The notes beneath the pieces are model-generated. The model saw only the letters and a program-made list of their open reading frames with translations, was not told the origin of the DNA and ran no database searches. Below, one piece after another: positions 8,545-17,682 of a stretch of DNA of 52,117 bases. This DNA comes from Thermomicrobiales bacterium (GTDB lineage Bacteria; Chloroflexota; Chloroflexia; Thermomicrobiales; UBA6265), in assembly GCA_023957015.1 (NCBI GenBank), contig JAMLHR010000017.1, positions 1-52,117 on the forward strand. Direction: 5' to 3'. Every line of letters starts with the position of its first letter. Positions within the stretch are counted from its first letter, which is position 1. Made by a program: the position numbers and the translations under genes.

Positions 8545-9987
8545 CTATGTGTAGCTCGGCATCATGCCGCCGTGGGCATCAATCAGGTCATCGACCAGAT
8601 TGTGAATCTGGCGGAGATCGAGTTCTGCCGCTGTGTGGGGATCGAGCATGGCGGCGTGGTAGATATGCTCGCGCTTGCCGGTAATCGCGGCCTCAACCGT
8701 TAGCGTCTGGACATTGATATTGGTTTGCATGAGCGCCGCCAGTTGCGGTGGGAGCTTGCCGATCTTGGTCGGCTGGACGCCGTTGCGATCCACCAGGCAG
8801 GGGACCTCGACGCAGGCATCGTACGGCAGGTTATCGATGACACCGGCGTTGTTCACATTTCCGTAGACTACCCGCGGCCGATCTGTCTCCATGCTGTGAA
8901 TGATCAGTGTGCCGTATTCACCCGAATGTCGATTCTCATCGCCATGGCGTTCGCTGTAGGCCGCCCGAATCCTGGCCTCGTGCTCGGCGGCGGCTTCTGG
9001 CTTTGTTTTGCGCATCATCGCGAGTCGACGTTCGGTTCCACCCCAGATCTTGCCCTGGCGAGCCGCCTGGTAGGCATCCATGGCGGCGGGATCATCACTG
9101 AGGAGCGCTGCCCGCATCTCCGTCCAATCGGCGATCTGATCGACGCAGCGCGCAGGGTATTCATCCAGAGGCACGTTGAAGTAGTCGATCAGATCATCGC
9201 GTCCTTCCTTGATGAACCACGGTGTGTACTCGGCGAAGTGTTCGGAACTCTCGGTGACGAAATACCCAAACTGCTTGAGCACCTCGAATCGCGTGCGCTC
9301 ATAGGTCGGCATCTCGTCGTTGGCCGCGATCTCTTTCAGGCGAGGATAGAGGTCCTCGCCGTTGCGCTCGAACCTCGTGTAGAACGCCATGTGGTTGATA
9401 CCGGCGCAGAGGTAATCGATCTGGTTCGCGGGCACACCGAGGATGTTGGCGAGCTCGTAGGCGGTGCCGAAGACGCTGTGGCAGAGACCGACATTGCGAA
9501 TGCTCGTCGCGCGATTTACGGCCATACACAGCATCGCCATGGGATTCGAGTAGTTGAGGAGCAATGCGTCTGGAGCGAGCTCCTCCATATCCCGGGCGAT
9601 GCTGAGGAGCACCGGTATCGTGCGCAGACCGCGCATGATACCGCCGATTCCCAGCGTATCGCCGATTGTCTGGCGCAAGCCGTATTTCTTCGGTATCTCG
9701 AAATCGATGACCGTTGATGGTTCGTAGCCACCGACCTGGATCATATTGATGACGTAATCGGCTCCGGCAATGGCCTCGCGTCGATCGGTAGTCGCGAGGA
9801 TGGTGGCATTGGCGTTGGCGGCATCGGCCACGCGATGGGCAACGATCTCCGAATCGCGCAGGCGATCGGCATCGATATCCATAAGGTGAATCGTGCTGCC
9901 CTGGAGTTCGGGAAATGTGAACAGATCCTGCAGCAGATTGCGGCTGAACACCGTGCTCCCCGCACCGATAAATGTGACCTTGGCCAT
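8545..9987 (-). CDS. GH4 family alpha-galactosidase/alpha-glucosidase-like glycosidase (MelA-like)
   Basis: A 480-aa NAD+- and Mn2+-dependent glycosidase of glycoside hydrolase family 4. The N-terminal Rossmann motif is VTFIGAGSTVFSRNLL, with an acidic LMDID after the second strand. The metal site is C169-H170 (CHS) with H199 (GINHMAFY). The CHS form is typical of the MelA/alpha-galactosidase branch rather than the 6-phospho-beta-glucosidases. Other family motifs are YSNPMAM and RQTIGDTLGIGG. The length is normal. An AGGAG lies about 11 nt before the ATG. It stands alone, with no sugar transporter or regulator beside it. Anomeric and sugar specificity cannot be settled by reading. Confidence 0.9.
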   Translation of the reverse strand: MAKVTFIGAGSTVFSRNLLQDLFTFPELQGSTIHLMDIDADRLRDSEIVAHRVADAANANATILATTDRREAIAGADYVINMIQVGGYEPSTVIDFEIPKKYGLRQTIGDTLGIGGIMRGLRTIPVLLSIARDMEELAPDALLLNYSNPMAMLCMAVNRATSIRNVGLCHSVFGTAYELANILGVPANQIDYLCAGINHMAFYTRFERNGEDLYPRLKEIAANDEMPTYERTRFEVLKQFGYFVTESSEHFAEYTPWFIKEGRDDLIDYFNVPLDEYPARCVDQIADWTEMRAALLSDDPAAMDAYQAARQGKIWGGTERRLAMMRKTKPEAAAEHEARIRAAYSERHGDENRHSGEYGTLIIHSMETDRPRVVYGNVNNAGVIDNLPYDACVEVPCLVDRNGVQPTKIGKLPPQLAALMQTNINVQTLTVEAAITGKREHIYHAAMLDPHTAAELDLRQIHNLVDDLIDAHGGMMPSYT

Positions 9988-10097
9988 GGTAGGTAGTGAC
10001 TCCTGCTGTGTGTAGACAACCGCACCGAACTGACTAGATTGATCTTACCGAAGGTCGGGGAAGGTGTCGTGGGGCATGCCACTGGAATCCGCGGCAA

Positions 10098-10112
10098 TAC
10101 GCTATAGTTTTG
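10098..10112 (+). repeat. 15-bp direct repeat, copy 1 (pair with 13307-13321)
   Basis: TACGCTATAGTTTTG occurs here and again, identically and in the same orientation, at 13307-13321. The two copies bracket the minus-strand glycosyltransferase and flippase genes. This copy overlaps the stop codon of the glycosyltransferase. A chance match of this length in 52 kb is not improbable. Confidence 0.4.
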
Positions 10113-11196
10113 TCAACTCTCGATAGGCGCTGATCGTATTTGCTCCGATTGAACTCCATTGCAAGTAGTCGGGTATTTGGGGGTAACACTCTGGACTGGA
10201 ACATGCTTGTTCTAGTGCGTCTGTCAGTATCTCCGCATTGAGCTCCCCGTCATAGGTCATGACGAGGTCTGACCCAAACTCCTCGGCAATCTCTTCGAGA
10301 GATCCGATTTTTGGCACCAACACGGGTTTGTTGAACGAAATCGCAAGGTGGGTACTCCCTGAGTTGAGAATTTCTCGGAATGGAAGTACCAGGATATCCG
10401 ATGCATTCAAGTAGACTTGAACGTCGTTGGGTTGAATAAAGTCGAGTTGGAGCATAATCCGGTTGTCATCTGCCGCCAGCGCTGAAATCTCTTCCTTGAT
10501 CTGTTGGTCTATTGGGCGACCAGCAATGATGAGACGGTAGGAGCAATCCTCGATTTTCCTGAAAGCATAGATTAGTTCAGGAACGTTCTTGTAGGGTCGA
10601 ACATTCCCAAAGAACAGAATCACTTTGTTTTCGGGTGCAAGATTCAGGTGTGTCCGGGCTTCGGACGAATCGATAGTGTTTTCATAGGATGTACTATACA
10701 GGCCATGTGGGATGATCCAGGATTTCACTTTCTTGAGCCGCGGATACTTGGCATATATCGCAGTGTGTCCAGCCTCGGTGAGAGTAATCACTCCATCTAC
10801 TTGGCGAAGAAACCAGAACCACATGGGACGACGCAACCAGGGTTGTCGTACTTCGAACTCCTGTACATCGTGAGCGGTCCATATTAATTTTGCACCTCTG
10901 AGTTTCAGAAGCGTAATAGCCAACACCGATGCTATCGCCAGCAGGGATGCTTGGATCAGCGAATGTCGATTAAAGAGGTCGTCGGGCCAATGTATATGGA
11001 TGACGTCATAGCGTTTGCCGAGCATTCCTCTATTGCGAAGCGAGTAACCATCCACCTCTGCACCTAAAGACTCCACTTCTTGATAAAGAAGATCCAGATA
11101 CGGGTTGCTACTTAGGAGCTCTCCAGTTTCTCGAGAGATCAATGATGCCGACTTGGGAATGGCGAGGACTTTCAAATGATTCTCTTGTTTGTTCAT
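10102..11196 (-). CDS. GT4-type glycosyltransferase
   Basis: 364 aa from ATG 11194-11196, which has GGAG five bases upstream; an in-frame ATG at 11238 lacks a ribosome site. GT-B fold, family 4: the N-terminal domain has YDVIHIHWP. The C-terminal nucleotide-sugar domain begins at about residue 185 (VILFFGNVRPYKNVPELI) and carries LDFIQPNDVQVYLNASDILVLPF, an E-x7-E-like region. The donor is likely a nucleotide sugar and the acceptor a lipid-linked oligosaccharide at the cytoplasmic face. It lies downstream of the flippase in the same orientation. Base composition is more AT-rich than in the GH4 gene next door, marking the edge of the polysaccharide locus. Confidence 0.82.
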   Translation of the reverse strand: MNKQENHLKVLAIPKSASLISRETGELLSSNPYLDLLYQEVESLGAEVDGYSLRNRGMLGKRYDVIHIHWPDDLFNRHSLIQASLLAIASVLAITLLKLRGAKLIWTAHDVQEFEVRQPWLRRPMWFWFLRQVDGVITLTEAGHTAIYAKYPRLKKVKSWIIPHGLYSTSYENTIDSSEARTHLNLAPENKVILFFGNVRPYKNVPELIYAFRKIEDCSYRLIIAGRPIDQQIKEEISALAADDNRIMLQLDFIQPNDVQVYLNASDILVLPFREILNSGSTHLAISFNKPVLVPKIGSLEEIAEEFGSDLVMTYDGELNAEILTDALEQACSSPECYPQIPDYLQWSSIGANTISAYRELTKL

Positions 11197-11428
11197 AAAT
11201 TCTCCATTTGAGTTGGAAGAGATGTCAGGTATTGCCATAGATGAGGATGCATGCTTTCTTCTCTAGATAGGTGGGCGTGGCATCAGAGCGTACGCATTGG
11301 CCGCCAGCCGCGATTGACTTCACGTTGGTGAGCACACGAAGCCAACGTGACACTATCCGAAGACTCTGACCCGCTCGAACGGTTGCGCAACGATATAACA
11401 CTTGTTGATCTGGATGCGTAAGTGATTT

Positions 11429-12919
11429 TCATGCCTGATGACTGGTCATGTCGTCACCGCCAATGTATGCACCATGACGTCTTGCGTGGAGAAGGTGCTT
11501 TGCCTGATTGACACCTTGATAGCCAAGGAATCTGCTCGCAAGTAGTACCCAAGTACCATACGTTACGGTGCCAACCAATAAAGATGTGAGTATTGTTACA
11601 GCATCCGATTGTCGACTAATGATATTAGTGCTTCCGAGTACAGTTCCAACCATTAGGGCCACACCCAACAAGGGAATTGCAGTCAGTTTGACAACATCCC
11701 TCCACTCCAGTTGAATCAGTTTGTGAACCTTTGCAAAGACCCATGGAATCACTGCGATGGCACTTAGCATCTCGGCAACTGCAGTACCAGTGATACCCCA
11801 CTTGGTTGTCAAAGGTATAATCAATGCCACTAGCGTAACCACATTGATTATTGCCACCGTCGTCTGAATCTCAGGAAATCCAAGGGCATTGAAAAGTGGC
11901 CCTGTACAGACCGTGAGGGATCGAAAGAGCGCCCATCCACAGAGTATCTGAAGGGGTGCTATCATCCCTGACCATTGATCCCCTAGTACGATTGCGACTA
12001 ATGGAGGAGCGATCATTCCTAACCCCACCGCCATTGGAGCAGTAATGGCGAAGGATAATCCAAAAACCTGCAAAAACGCTGCCTTTATGTTTTCTCCGGC
12101 CTTACGAAACGCTGGGAAAGCGACCTCGCCAATCACACCTCCTAACTCAGTGAATGGCATATTGCCGATCTTGTATGCCATGGCATAGAGCCCCAGCACT
12201 GAAGAACCAAGCATGCGGCCAATCACAATCGTGTCGATTTCATTGATAAAGTAGTGCAGTATACTGTTTACAAAGGCCCAACGACCAAATCGCGAGAAAC
12301 GCCGTCCCATCTCGCGGTTCATATACCAATGGGGTCGAAAGGGGCTGAGTCGATATGACAGTATTGTGCGTACCAGACTAGCAATAACATAAGGTGCGAG
12401 CAATGCCCAAGCATTGCGCCACATTAGCGCCAGGGGAATGGATATGCCAATCCTCACGGCGAGATCTGTCAACTGGAGCATTACTAGTTTGCCATACACC
12501 ATCTCTCTCCGGAGTTCCAGCAGCTTCGGCGAGGCCAACCCTGTAAACACCGCTGAAAGTGCCAGGAACTGGAGGAGGTTTGTCAGCTCTGGCTCACTAA
12601 AGAACCCTGCAGCGAGTGGGGCAATGAGCACAAGTGTTGCACCCAGAAGCAATCCGCGTATTACCTGAACAGTCCAAGCAAAACTCAAAATATGGTCATC
12701 AATGACTGGTTCAAGGATGATTGATCCAGCAACACCGGTCTCACTGAAAACGGTAAGGAAGGCCATTACCAACATACATAGACCAATGATGCCGTATACG
12801 GATGGTTCGACGATTCGTGCGACAATTAACTGCTGGGCGAGGGAGCCTGCTACGAGTAGCACCCGCACAGAAAGCTGCAAAAAGGCTGCTCGCTGAGCAC
12901 GCTGTCCTAGGCTAGTCAC
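11429..12919 (-). CDS. Wzx-type polysaccharide flippase (MOP superfamily)
   Basis: 496-aa polytopic membrane protein with 12-14 hydrophobic helices and no large soluble domain. The N-terminus (LGQRAQRAAFLQLSVRVLLV, then VARIVEPSVYGIIGLCML) matches polysaccharide transporters of the WzxC/Wzx type. It should flip undecaprenyl-PP-linked repeat units across the membrane. It starts with GTG at 12917-12919 and has no clear ribosome site. It is transcribed away from the rest of the cluster, with one glycosyltransferase downstream. Confidence 0.85.
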   Translation of the reverse strand: MTSLGQRAQRAAFLQLSVRVLLVAGSLAQQLIVARIVEPSVYGIIGLCMLVMAFLTVFSETGVAGSIILEPVIDDHILSFAWTVQVIRGLLLGATLVLIAPLAAGFFSEPELTNLLQFLALSAVFTGLASPKLLELRREMVYGKLVMLQLTDLAVRIGISIPLALMWRNAWALLAPYVIASLVRTILSYRLSPFRPHWYMNREMGRRFSRFGRWAFVNSILHYFINEIDTIVIGRMLGSSVLGLYAMAYKIGNMPFTELGGVIGEVAFPAFRKAGENIKAAFLQVFGLSFAITAPMAVGLGMIAPPLVAIVLGDQWSGMIAPLQILCGWALFRSLTVCTGPLFNALGFPEIQTTVAIINVVTLVALIIPLTTKWGITGTAVAEMLSAIAVIPWVFAKVHKLIQLEWRDVVKLTAIPLLGVALMVGTVLGSTNIISRQSDAVTILTSLLVGTVTYGTWVLLASRFLGYQGVNQAKHLLHARRHGAYIGGDDMTSHQA

Positions 12920-13306
12920 GATAGTTGTTTGATTCTATGTCGACTCTCGTCAATGCAACTGCAAGGTGCCCGGAACGTGGTGCGTAACCAAACAACGTCC
13001 GCAACTGATTATGCATGTTTGTGCCTTGCCATCGGCTCAGTGATGTCGAGGAGATGTAGCTTGAATACATCACATTGAGTAGTTCAAGATCCCCGAGTCA
13101 AAATACTACCATGTGTGCCACGAGGTACCAACAGTTCAATGCCTTAGCTACTCACAGACACCTGTTGTGCATGTGAGGGGAGTTAGGTAGGTCTGTGATT
13201 GATGAGAGTTTGCGTCATCCGCTTGTCAGGAAGCCGGGGAGCTCCTGAGAGGTAGTCAGATACGGTTCCTCTGTGGAATCGGAGCCAGTCATGAAGCTCC
13301 TAATAT
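12920..13306. other. Intergenic region between divergent flippase and dehydratase genes
   Basis: About 390 bp without a supported gene. It must hold the divergent promoters of the flippase and the dehydratase. No near-consensus -35/-10 pair stands out. The TATAGT just beyond the end (13312-13317, within the 15-bp repeat) is a possible -10 for the dehydratase gene but lacks a good -35. Confidence 0.5.
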
Positions 13307-13321
13307 TACGCTATAGTTTTG
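13307..13321 (+). repeat. 15-bp direct repeat, copy 2 (pair with 10098-10112)
   Basis: Identical to the copy at 10098-10112. It contains TATAGT and lies about 40 bp before the probable start of the dehydratase gene, so it may be a promoter -10 region here. Confidence 0.4.
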
Positions 13322-13357
13322 CGAGGATTGGTCAGAGAGAAGGATGCGGATCAGACC

Positions 13358-14848
13358 ATGAACGGTGAATCATCGGAGAACCCGTCCGAGCGTCGGCGAG
13401 CACTTCCGGCGCGTCCGGGGTATGAATCCGTGTTGATTATCGGTGCGGGTGCTGGCGGTAGCATTATCGCCACTGAGATACAGGATGTCGCCCGCTGGAA
13501 GCTGCACCCGGTGGCCTTTGTGGATGACAATCCTGAGCTTCTTGGCGAATACGTGCGAGGTGTGCCGGTGCTTGGCGATACCGATGCGGTTCCCGCGATT
13601 GTGAAGCGGGAAGGGATTGAGGTCATCGTTCTCGCGATCCCTTCTGCGAGCGATGTCCGGAAGCGCCGCATGATCGATATCGCTCGCTCAACCCACTGCC
13701 GTGTGCTAACAATGCCACCGATCGGTTCGATCCTGAGTGGTGAGGCCCGCGCCTCTATGCTCAACTCGATTGAATCTAAGGATGTATTAGGTCGCGCGGT
13801 TGTTGAACCAGATATTGATAGTTGTATGCAATTTGTGCGTGGGAGGTCAGTGCTGGTCACCGGTGCAGCGGGGTCGATCGGATCCGAACTCTCCAAGCAG
13901 ATTGCTCGCTTGCAACCTTCTCTCCTTGTACTGCTGGAGATTGATGAGTCGCGGCTTCACGATCTTGCGATGGAGATTCAAGCAGACATCCCGGATGTTG
14001 CTATTGTTCAGGTTCTCACTTCAATTACAGATGTGGATCGGTTAGAGAAGGTCTTTGCGAAATACCGTCCCGAGATCGTCATTCATGCGGCCGCATACAA
14101 GCATGTTCCAGCGATGGAGAATCAGCCCGACCTTGCTATCGAGACCAATGCGATTGGTACGCGCAACGTGGTTGAGCTAGCAGCCGAGTATCGTGCCCAA
14201 CGGTTCATCATGGTGAGCACGGACAAGGCCGTGCGTCCTACGAGCGTGATGGGTGCATCGAAGCGCTTGGCGGAGCTTGAGGTGCTTTCTATTGGGCAGA
14301 CAAGTGACCTGAGTGTCTGCAATGTGCGGTTTGGCAATGTACTTGGCAGCCGTGGGTCGGTGATCCCCACATTTGAGCGCCAGATTCGCGCCGGTGGACC
14401 GGTGACGATCACGGATGAGCGCATGCGTCGGTACTTCATGACCATCACGGAGGCGGCGAATCTCATTATTCAGGCTGGTGCGTACGGACACCGCAATGCG
14501 ACCTATATTCTGGATATGGGTGATCCCGTGCGTATTGTGGATCTCGCTAAGCGGGTGATCGAACTTCATGGACTCCGCGCCGGAGACGACATTGAGATCA
14601 TCTACACTGGTGTACGACAAGGTGAGAAGCTCTACGAGGAGCTTAGCTTGGAGTTTGAGGCAGCCCACCCCACGCTGCATTCCAAGATTCGTATGCTAAG
14701 CGATGATGCTAACAGGTTCGACCCGGTCGAGTTTCGGTCGCAGGTAGACGCACTCGTGGATGCTGATCGTATTGCGATTATGAGACTGGTTGATAGGATC
14801 GATAATCCCTCTGGTATTCCCATCTCCATGGGAGGTGATGATGCATAG
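13358..14848 (+). CDS. CapD-like nucleotide-sugar 4,6-dehydratase (soluble form)
   Basis: 496 aa from ATG 13358; the frame is open from TTG 13319, but ATG is preferred. It has two Rossmann modules. The N-terminal CoA-binding-like module (LIIGAGAGGSIIATEI) is typical of CapD/FlaA1 proteins, but the usual four N-terminal transmembrane helices are absent. The C-terminal SDR module has VLVTGAAGSIGSELSKQ, YKHVPAMENQP and the atypical STDKAVRPTSVMGASKR active site. In this family the Tyr is replaced and Thr-Asp-Lys act instead. The likely reaction converts UDP-GlcNAc to a UDP-4-keto-6-deoxy-HexNAc. It opens the plus-strand part of the cluster, and its product would feed the WbpV-like reductase downstream. 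Confidence 0.88.
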   Translation: MNGESSENPSERRRALPARPGYESVLIIGAGAGGSIIATEIQDVARWKLHPVAFVDDNPELLGEYVRGVPVLGDTDAVPAIVKREGIEVIVLAIPSASDVRKRRMIDIARSTHCRVLTMPPIGSILSGEARASMLNSIESKDVLGRAVVEPDIDSCMQFVRGRSVLVTGAAGSIGSELSKQIARLQPSLLVLLEIDESRLHDLAMEIQADIPDVAIVQVLTSITDVDRLEKVFAKYRPEIVIHAAAYKHVPAMENQPDLAIETNAIGTRNVVELAAEYRAQRFIMVSTDKAVRPTSVMGASKRLAELEVLSIGQTSDLSVCNVRFGNVLGSRGSVIPTFERQIRAGGPVTITDERMRRYFMTITEAANLIIQAGAYGHRNATYILDMGDPVRIVDLAKRVIELHGLRAGDDIEIIYTGVRQGEKLYEELSLEFEAAHPTLHSKIRMLSDDANRFDPVEFRSQVDALVDADRIAIMRLVDRIDNPSGIPISMGGDDA

Positions 14849-14910
14849 TCGCGACTATAGTGAGGGTAAGGAAGTCTGGGCGGACGTCGAGGTTACTCTG
14901 CGGAAGAGTT

Positions 14911-15798
14911 ATGAGTAGCGAGCAGATAGGCCTCGCAGTACTGGTTTCTTTGGTGATTGGCCTCCTTTGCCCTGGGCTGTACAAGTCCCTGCTCGTGAGA
15001 TTGCGTGTCGTTGACGTTTCGAACGCGCGCTCCTCTCACACGGGAGAAGCGATTCGTGGTGGTGGATTAGGACCGGTGACTGCCGCTGCCACTGGCCTGG
15101 CTATAGTGGCATGGCTAGACCCTGGATCAAGGCAACTGACGTTCCTGTATGGCGGGCTCATTCTCGCTATGGCAGTTGTTGGCTGGTACGAGGATGTCAT
15201 TGGCGCGTCCGTTCGCTGGAGACTAAGTACACAGTTGGCACTGAGCCTCATCTTTGCGATCGCGATGACTGCTCATTTTGATGAGTTGATGATTTGGGCA
15301 TTGCCAATTGCCTTTGTCATCACTGCATACGTTAACTTCGCGAACTTCATGGATGGGATTAACGGTATCTCCAGTTTACATGGGTTCGTTTCGGGCGTGG
15401 CCTTTGGTGTGTATGGTTTGATGTATGAATGGGATTGGCTTGTGGCAGCTGGTCTTGTAATGGCAGCATCGTTTGTTTCCTTCTTACCCTGGAATCTTCG
15501 CATCAAGTACTTCCACGGCGATGTCGGTAGTTATGCTCTCGGTGCATCCGTATCCGGGTTATCAGCGATCGTATTCCTTCATGGGGTGAACTTCTTCATT
15601 GCGGTTGCACCTCTTGTGATCTATGGGTTGGATACAACATTCACCTTGGTACGGCGTATTGTTGCTGGTAGGGTTGGTATGAGTCTCATCGGGAGCACTT
15701 GTATCAGCAACTCGTTCCAGCGTATCGGCTACGTGCAAGGTGCGGTCTTTGTTGCGTGTTGTTCCCTTCTGGTCTCGCTGGCTGCTGTTTGCTTATGA
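14911..15798 (+). pseudogene. WbpL/WecA-like polyprenyl-P initiating transferase, broken by two compensating indels
   Basis: Polyprenyl-phosphate HexNAc-1-phosphate transferase of the MraY/WecA/WbpL family, polytopic, starting at ATG 14911 (GGAAG upstream). Family motifs NFMDGINGI and HGDVGSYALG are intact, as is the early SHTGEAIRGGGLG. Near the C-terminus the frame reads VGMSLIGSTCISNSFQRIGY, which is not family-like. The -1 frame of 15674-15716 reads ESHREHLYQQLV, the conserved HxH loop. Adding one T at 15674-15675 and removing one C at 15717-15718 restores RVWYESHREHLYQQLV followed by QRIGYVQG. The frame is open because the errors cancel, but the catalytic loop is destroyed as written. 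Either sequencing error or a real lesion is possible. It would start repeat-unit assembly on undecaprenyl phosphate. Confidence 0.8.
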
Positions 15799-15899
15799 GA
15801 CGGGGCATATTGTTCCGTAGGTATTCGTCGGCGTCGGCGTGTGTTTAGTGTACAAGCCTCGTCCGTATGGATGGGTCGATTGCGAACGAGGAGACCATA

Positions 15900-16298
15900 G
15901 TGGCTAACTATGGGATCATCGGTGTATCTGGATTCGTTGGCCAGCATTTGGCCTTCGAACTGCGGAAGCGGGGACACTATGTGCGGAGCCTGGTGCGAAC
16001 CACTGGTAGTGCACCCGAGGATACTGAAGAAGTGGTGTTGGGGGATTTCACTCAGTCACCTGATTGGGCTTCTGCATTGCAGGGACTCGATACAGTGTTT
16101 TTGCTGGCCGCGAGAGTCCACGTCATGCATGAGACGGCTGCTGATCCGTTAGCGAGATTCCGGAGGATGAATGTCCAGGTCGCAATGGATGTTGCCAACG
16201 GCGCGATATCGGCCTCTGTTCCTAGGCTGGTGTTTTTGAGTTCAATCAAAGTCAATGGAGAAGAGACTTTGCCGGGACGTCCGTTTACGGCTTGGTGA
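15900..16298 (+). pseudogene. WbpV-like NAD(P)-dependent sugar epimerase/reductase, 5' part (truncated)
   Basis: N-terminal part of an SDR sugar-nucleotide epimerase/reductase, started at GTG 15900 behind GAGGAG (6-nt spacing). It carries the Rossmann motif YGIIGVSGFVGQHL (slightly atypical GxxGxxG), FLLAARVHVM and VFLSSIKVNGEET, all characteristic of the WbpV/WbpK type that reduces UDP-4-keto-6-deoxy-HexNAc. The frame runs well until about 16290 and then hits a stop at 16298. The remainder of the fold is present after an IS remnant, from 17183 on. Joining 16156 to 17183 would give an intact gene of about 327 codons. Confidence 0.8.
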
Positions 16299-16654
16299 TG
16301 GTCCGAATCCCCAAGATGCATACGGTATCTCGAAGCGGGGAGGCCGAGAGGACTTGCTGTTGGAGATGCATGAATCTGGATCATAAGTGGCTATCTACGG
16401 TCTCCACTGGTATATGGTCCTGGTACGCGGAGATTTTCTCAAGATCATGGGATTGGTGGATAAAGGGGCTACCGCTCCCGTTTGGATCCTGGGAGACCAA
16501 ACGAGCCATGATATCCGTTGGGAATCTGAGCGATGCGCTCATCACTGTTGCTCAGTCTCAGCGCGGCGACCGTATGGTCAGCAATAAAGGCTGCTGTAAG
16601 TCCGGTCCACCGGGGAACTGCTGCGCACATGCTTACGCGGACTGGGTGAACCTG
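16157..16654 (+). repeat. 0.5-kb direct repeat, degraded copy of the epimerase middle
   Basis: Begins with ATTCCGGAGGATGAATGTCC and parallels 17183-17682 at an offset of 1026 bp. The first about 130 bp are identical. After about 16290 this copy has many single-base insertions, deletions and substitutions relative to the other, several in homopolymers, so its frame is lost. No natural coding product can come from 16299-16654. Confidence 0.85.
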
Positions 16655-17182
16655 AAGCACTCTTCATAAATGTTGGCGAGCAGGAACAGAGATGATAGCC
16701 AGCATCCTGAAAATTGCGAGCATCCTGGGCCGTGATGGTGGCCATCGCCTTCCCCCGTGGCGATCACGACGTCGTCAAAGGTTCGAGGTGCCGCCCGCCG
16801 GAGAGCCCGCTTTGAGTTTAGCGAATCCTTGGCTATCGGGTTGCAGTCTGGGGAGTAGCGAGGAGTGTCGGCGCGATCCAGCACCCGCCGCTTCGATCAG
16901 CTCTCGAGCATGCCGACTCTTGTGCACGCTCAGGTTATCCCAACTGATGATCTGGCCGGGGTGTAGCTGAACAGGGACTGTTCGATAAACGACTCGAATG
17001 CATCCCGATCAGGGCACCTGAAACTGCAATGCCGGTCCAACTCCGGTCAAAGACGTGTTGCCACCAGGGTAATACTCTCAGCGACCGTGCGGAATCGTCC
17101 CATGGGCACGCTGTCCCCGTCAGCGCACGAGCCTGCAGCGGCGTCAATCGGGTCGATGTACTGGTTTTCATCCAATACCACC
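16655..17182 (-). mobile_element. IS630-family transposase remnant (C-terminal DDE part, multiply frameshifted)
   Basis: On the minus strand the three frames together spell an IS630 transposase C-terminus. From 17180 downward: VVLDETSTSTRLTPLQARAL (after skipping one A), then a WDNLSVHKSRHARELIEAAG segment, then RYSPDCNPI, RRAAPRTFDDVV and TAQDARNFQDAGYHL. At least four frameshifts are needed. The first two Asp-containing motifs are visible, but the Glu after SPDxNPI reads Ala. The N-terminal half (helix-turn-helix domain) is missing. The element separates two copies of the epimerase middle region. It is inactive as written. Confidence 0.75.
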
Positions 17183-17682
17183 ATTCCGGAGGATGAATGT
17201 CCAGGTCGCAATGGATGTTGCCAACGGCGCGATATCGGCCTCTGTTCCTAGGCTGGTGTTTTTGAGTTCAATCAAAGTCAATGGAGAAGAGACTTTGCCG
17301 GGACGTCCGTTTACGGCGAGTGATAGTCCGAATCCCCAAGATCCATACGGTATCTCGAAGCGGGAGGCCGAGGACTTGCTGTTGGAGATGCATGAATCTG
17401 GATCCTTAGAGGTAGCTATCCTACGGTCTCCACTGGTATATGGTCCTGGAGTACGGGGGAATTTTCTCAAGATCATGGGATTGGTGGATAAGGGGCTACC
17501 GCTCCCGTTTGGATCCACCAGGAATAGGCGAGCCATGATATCCGTTGGGAATCTGAGCGATGCGCTCATCACTGTTGCTCAGTCTCAGCGCGGCGACCGT
17601 ATGGTCGCGCTTGTCAAGGATGCTGTAAGTCCGTCCACCGGGGAACTGCTGCACATGCTTGCACGCGGACTGGGTAGACCTA
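17183..17682 (+). repeat. 0.5-kb direct repeat, clean copy of the epimerase middle
   Basis: Intact partner of 16157-16654, in frame throughout. It carries the epimerase active-site YxxxK (DPYGISKREAEDLL) and the SPLVYGPGV motif, and continues without interruption into the 3' part of the gene. Confidence 0.85.

Noticed and set aside
8725..9717. Plus-strand open frame of 330 codons opposite the GH4 gene
   Set aside because: Shadow of the GH4 coding sequence, which carries clear NAD and metal motifs; no ribosome site on the plus strand.
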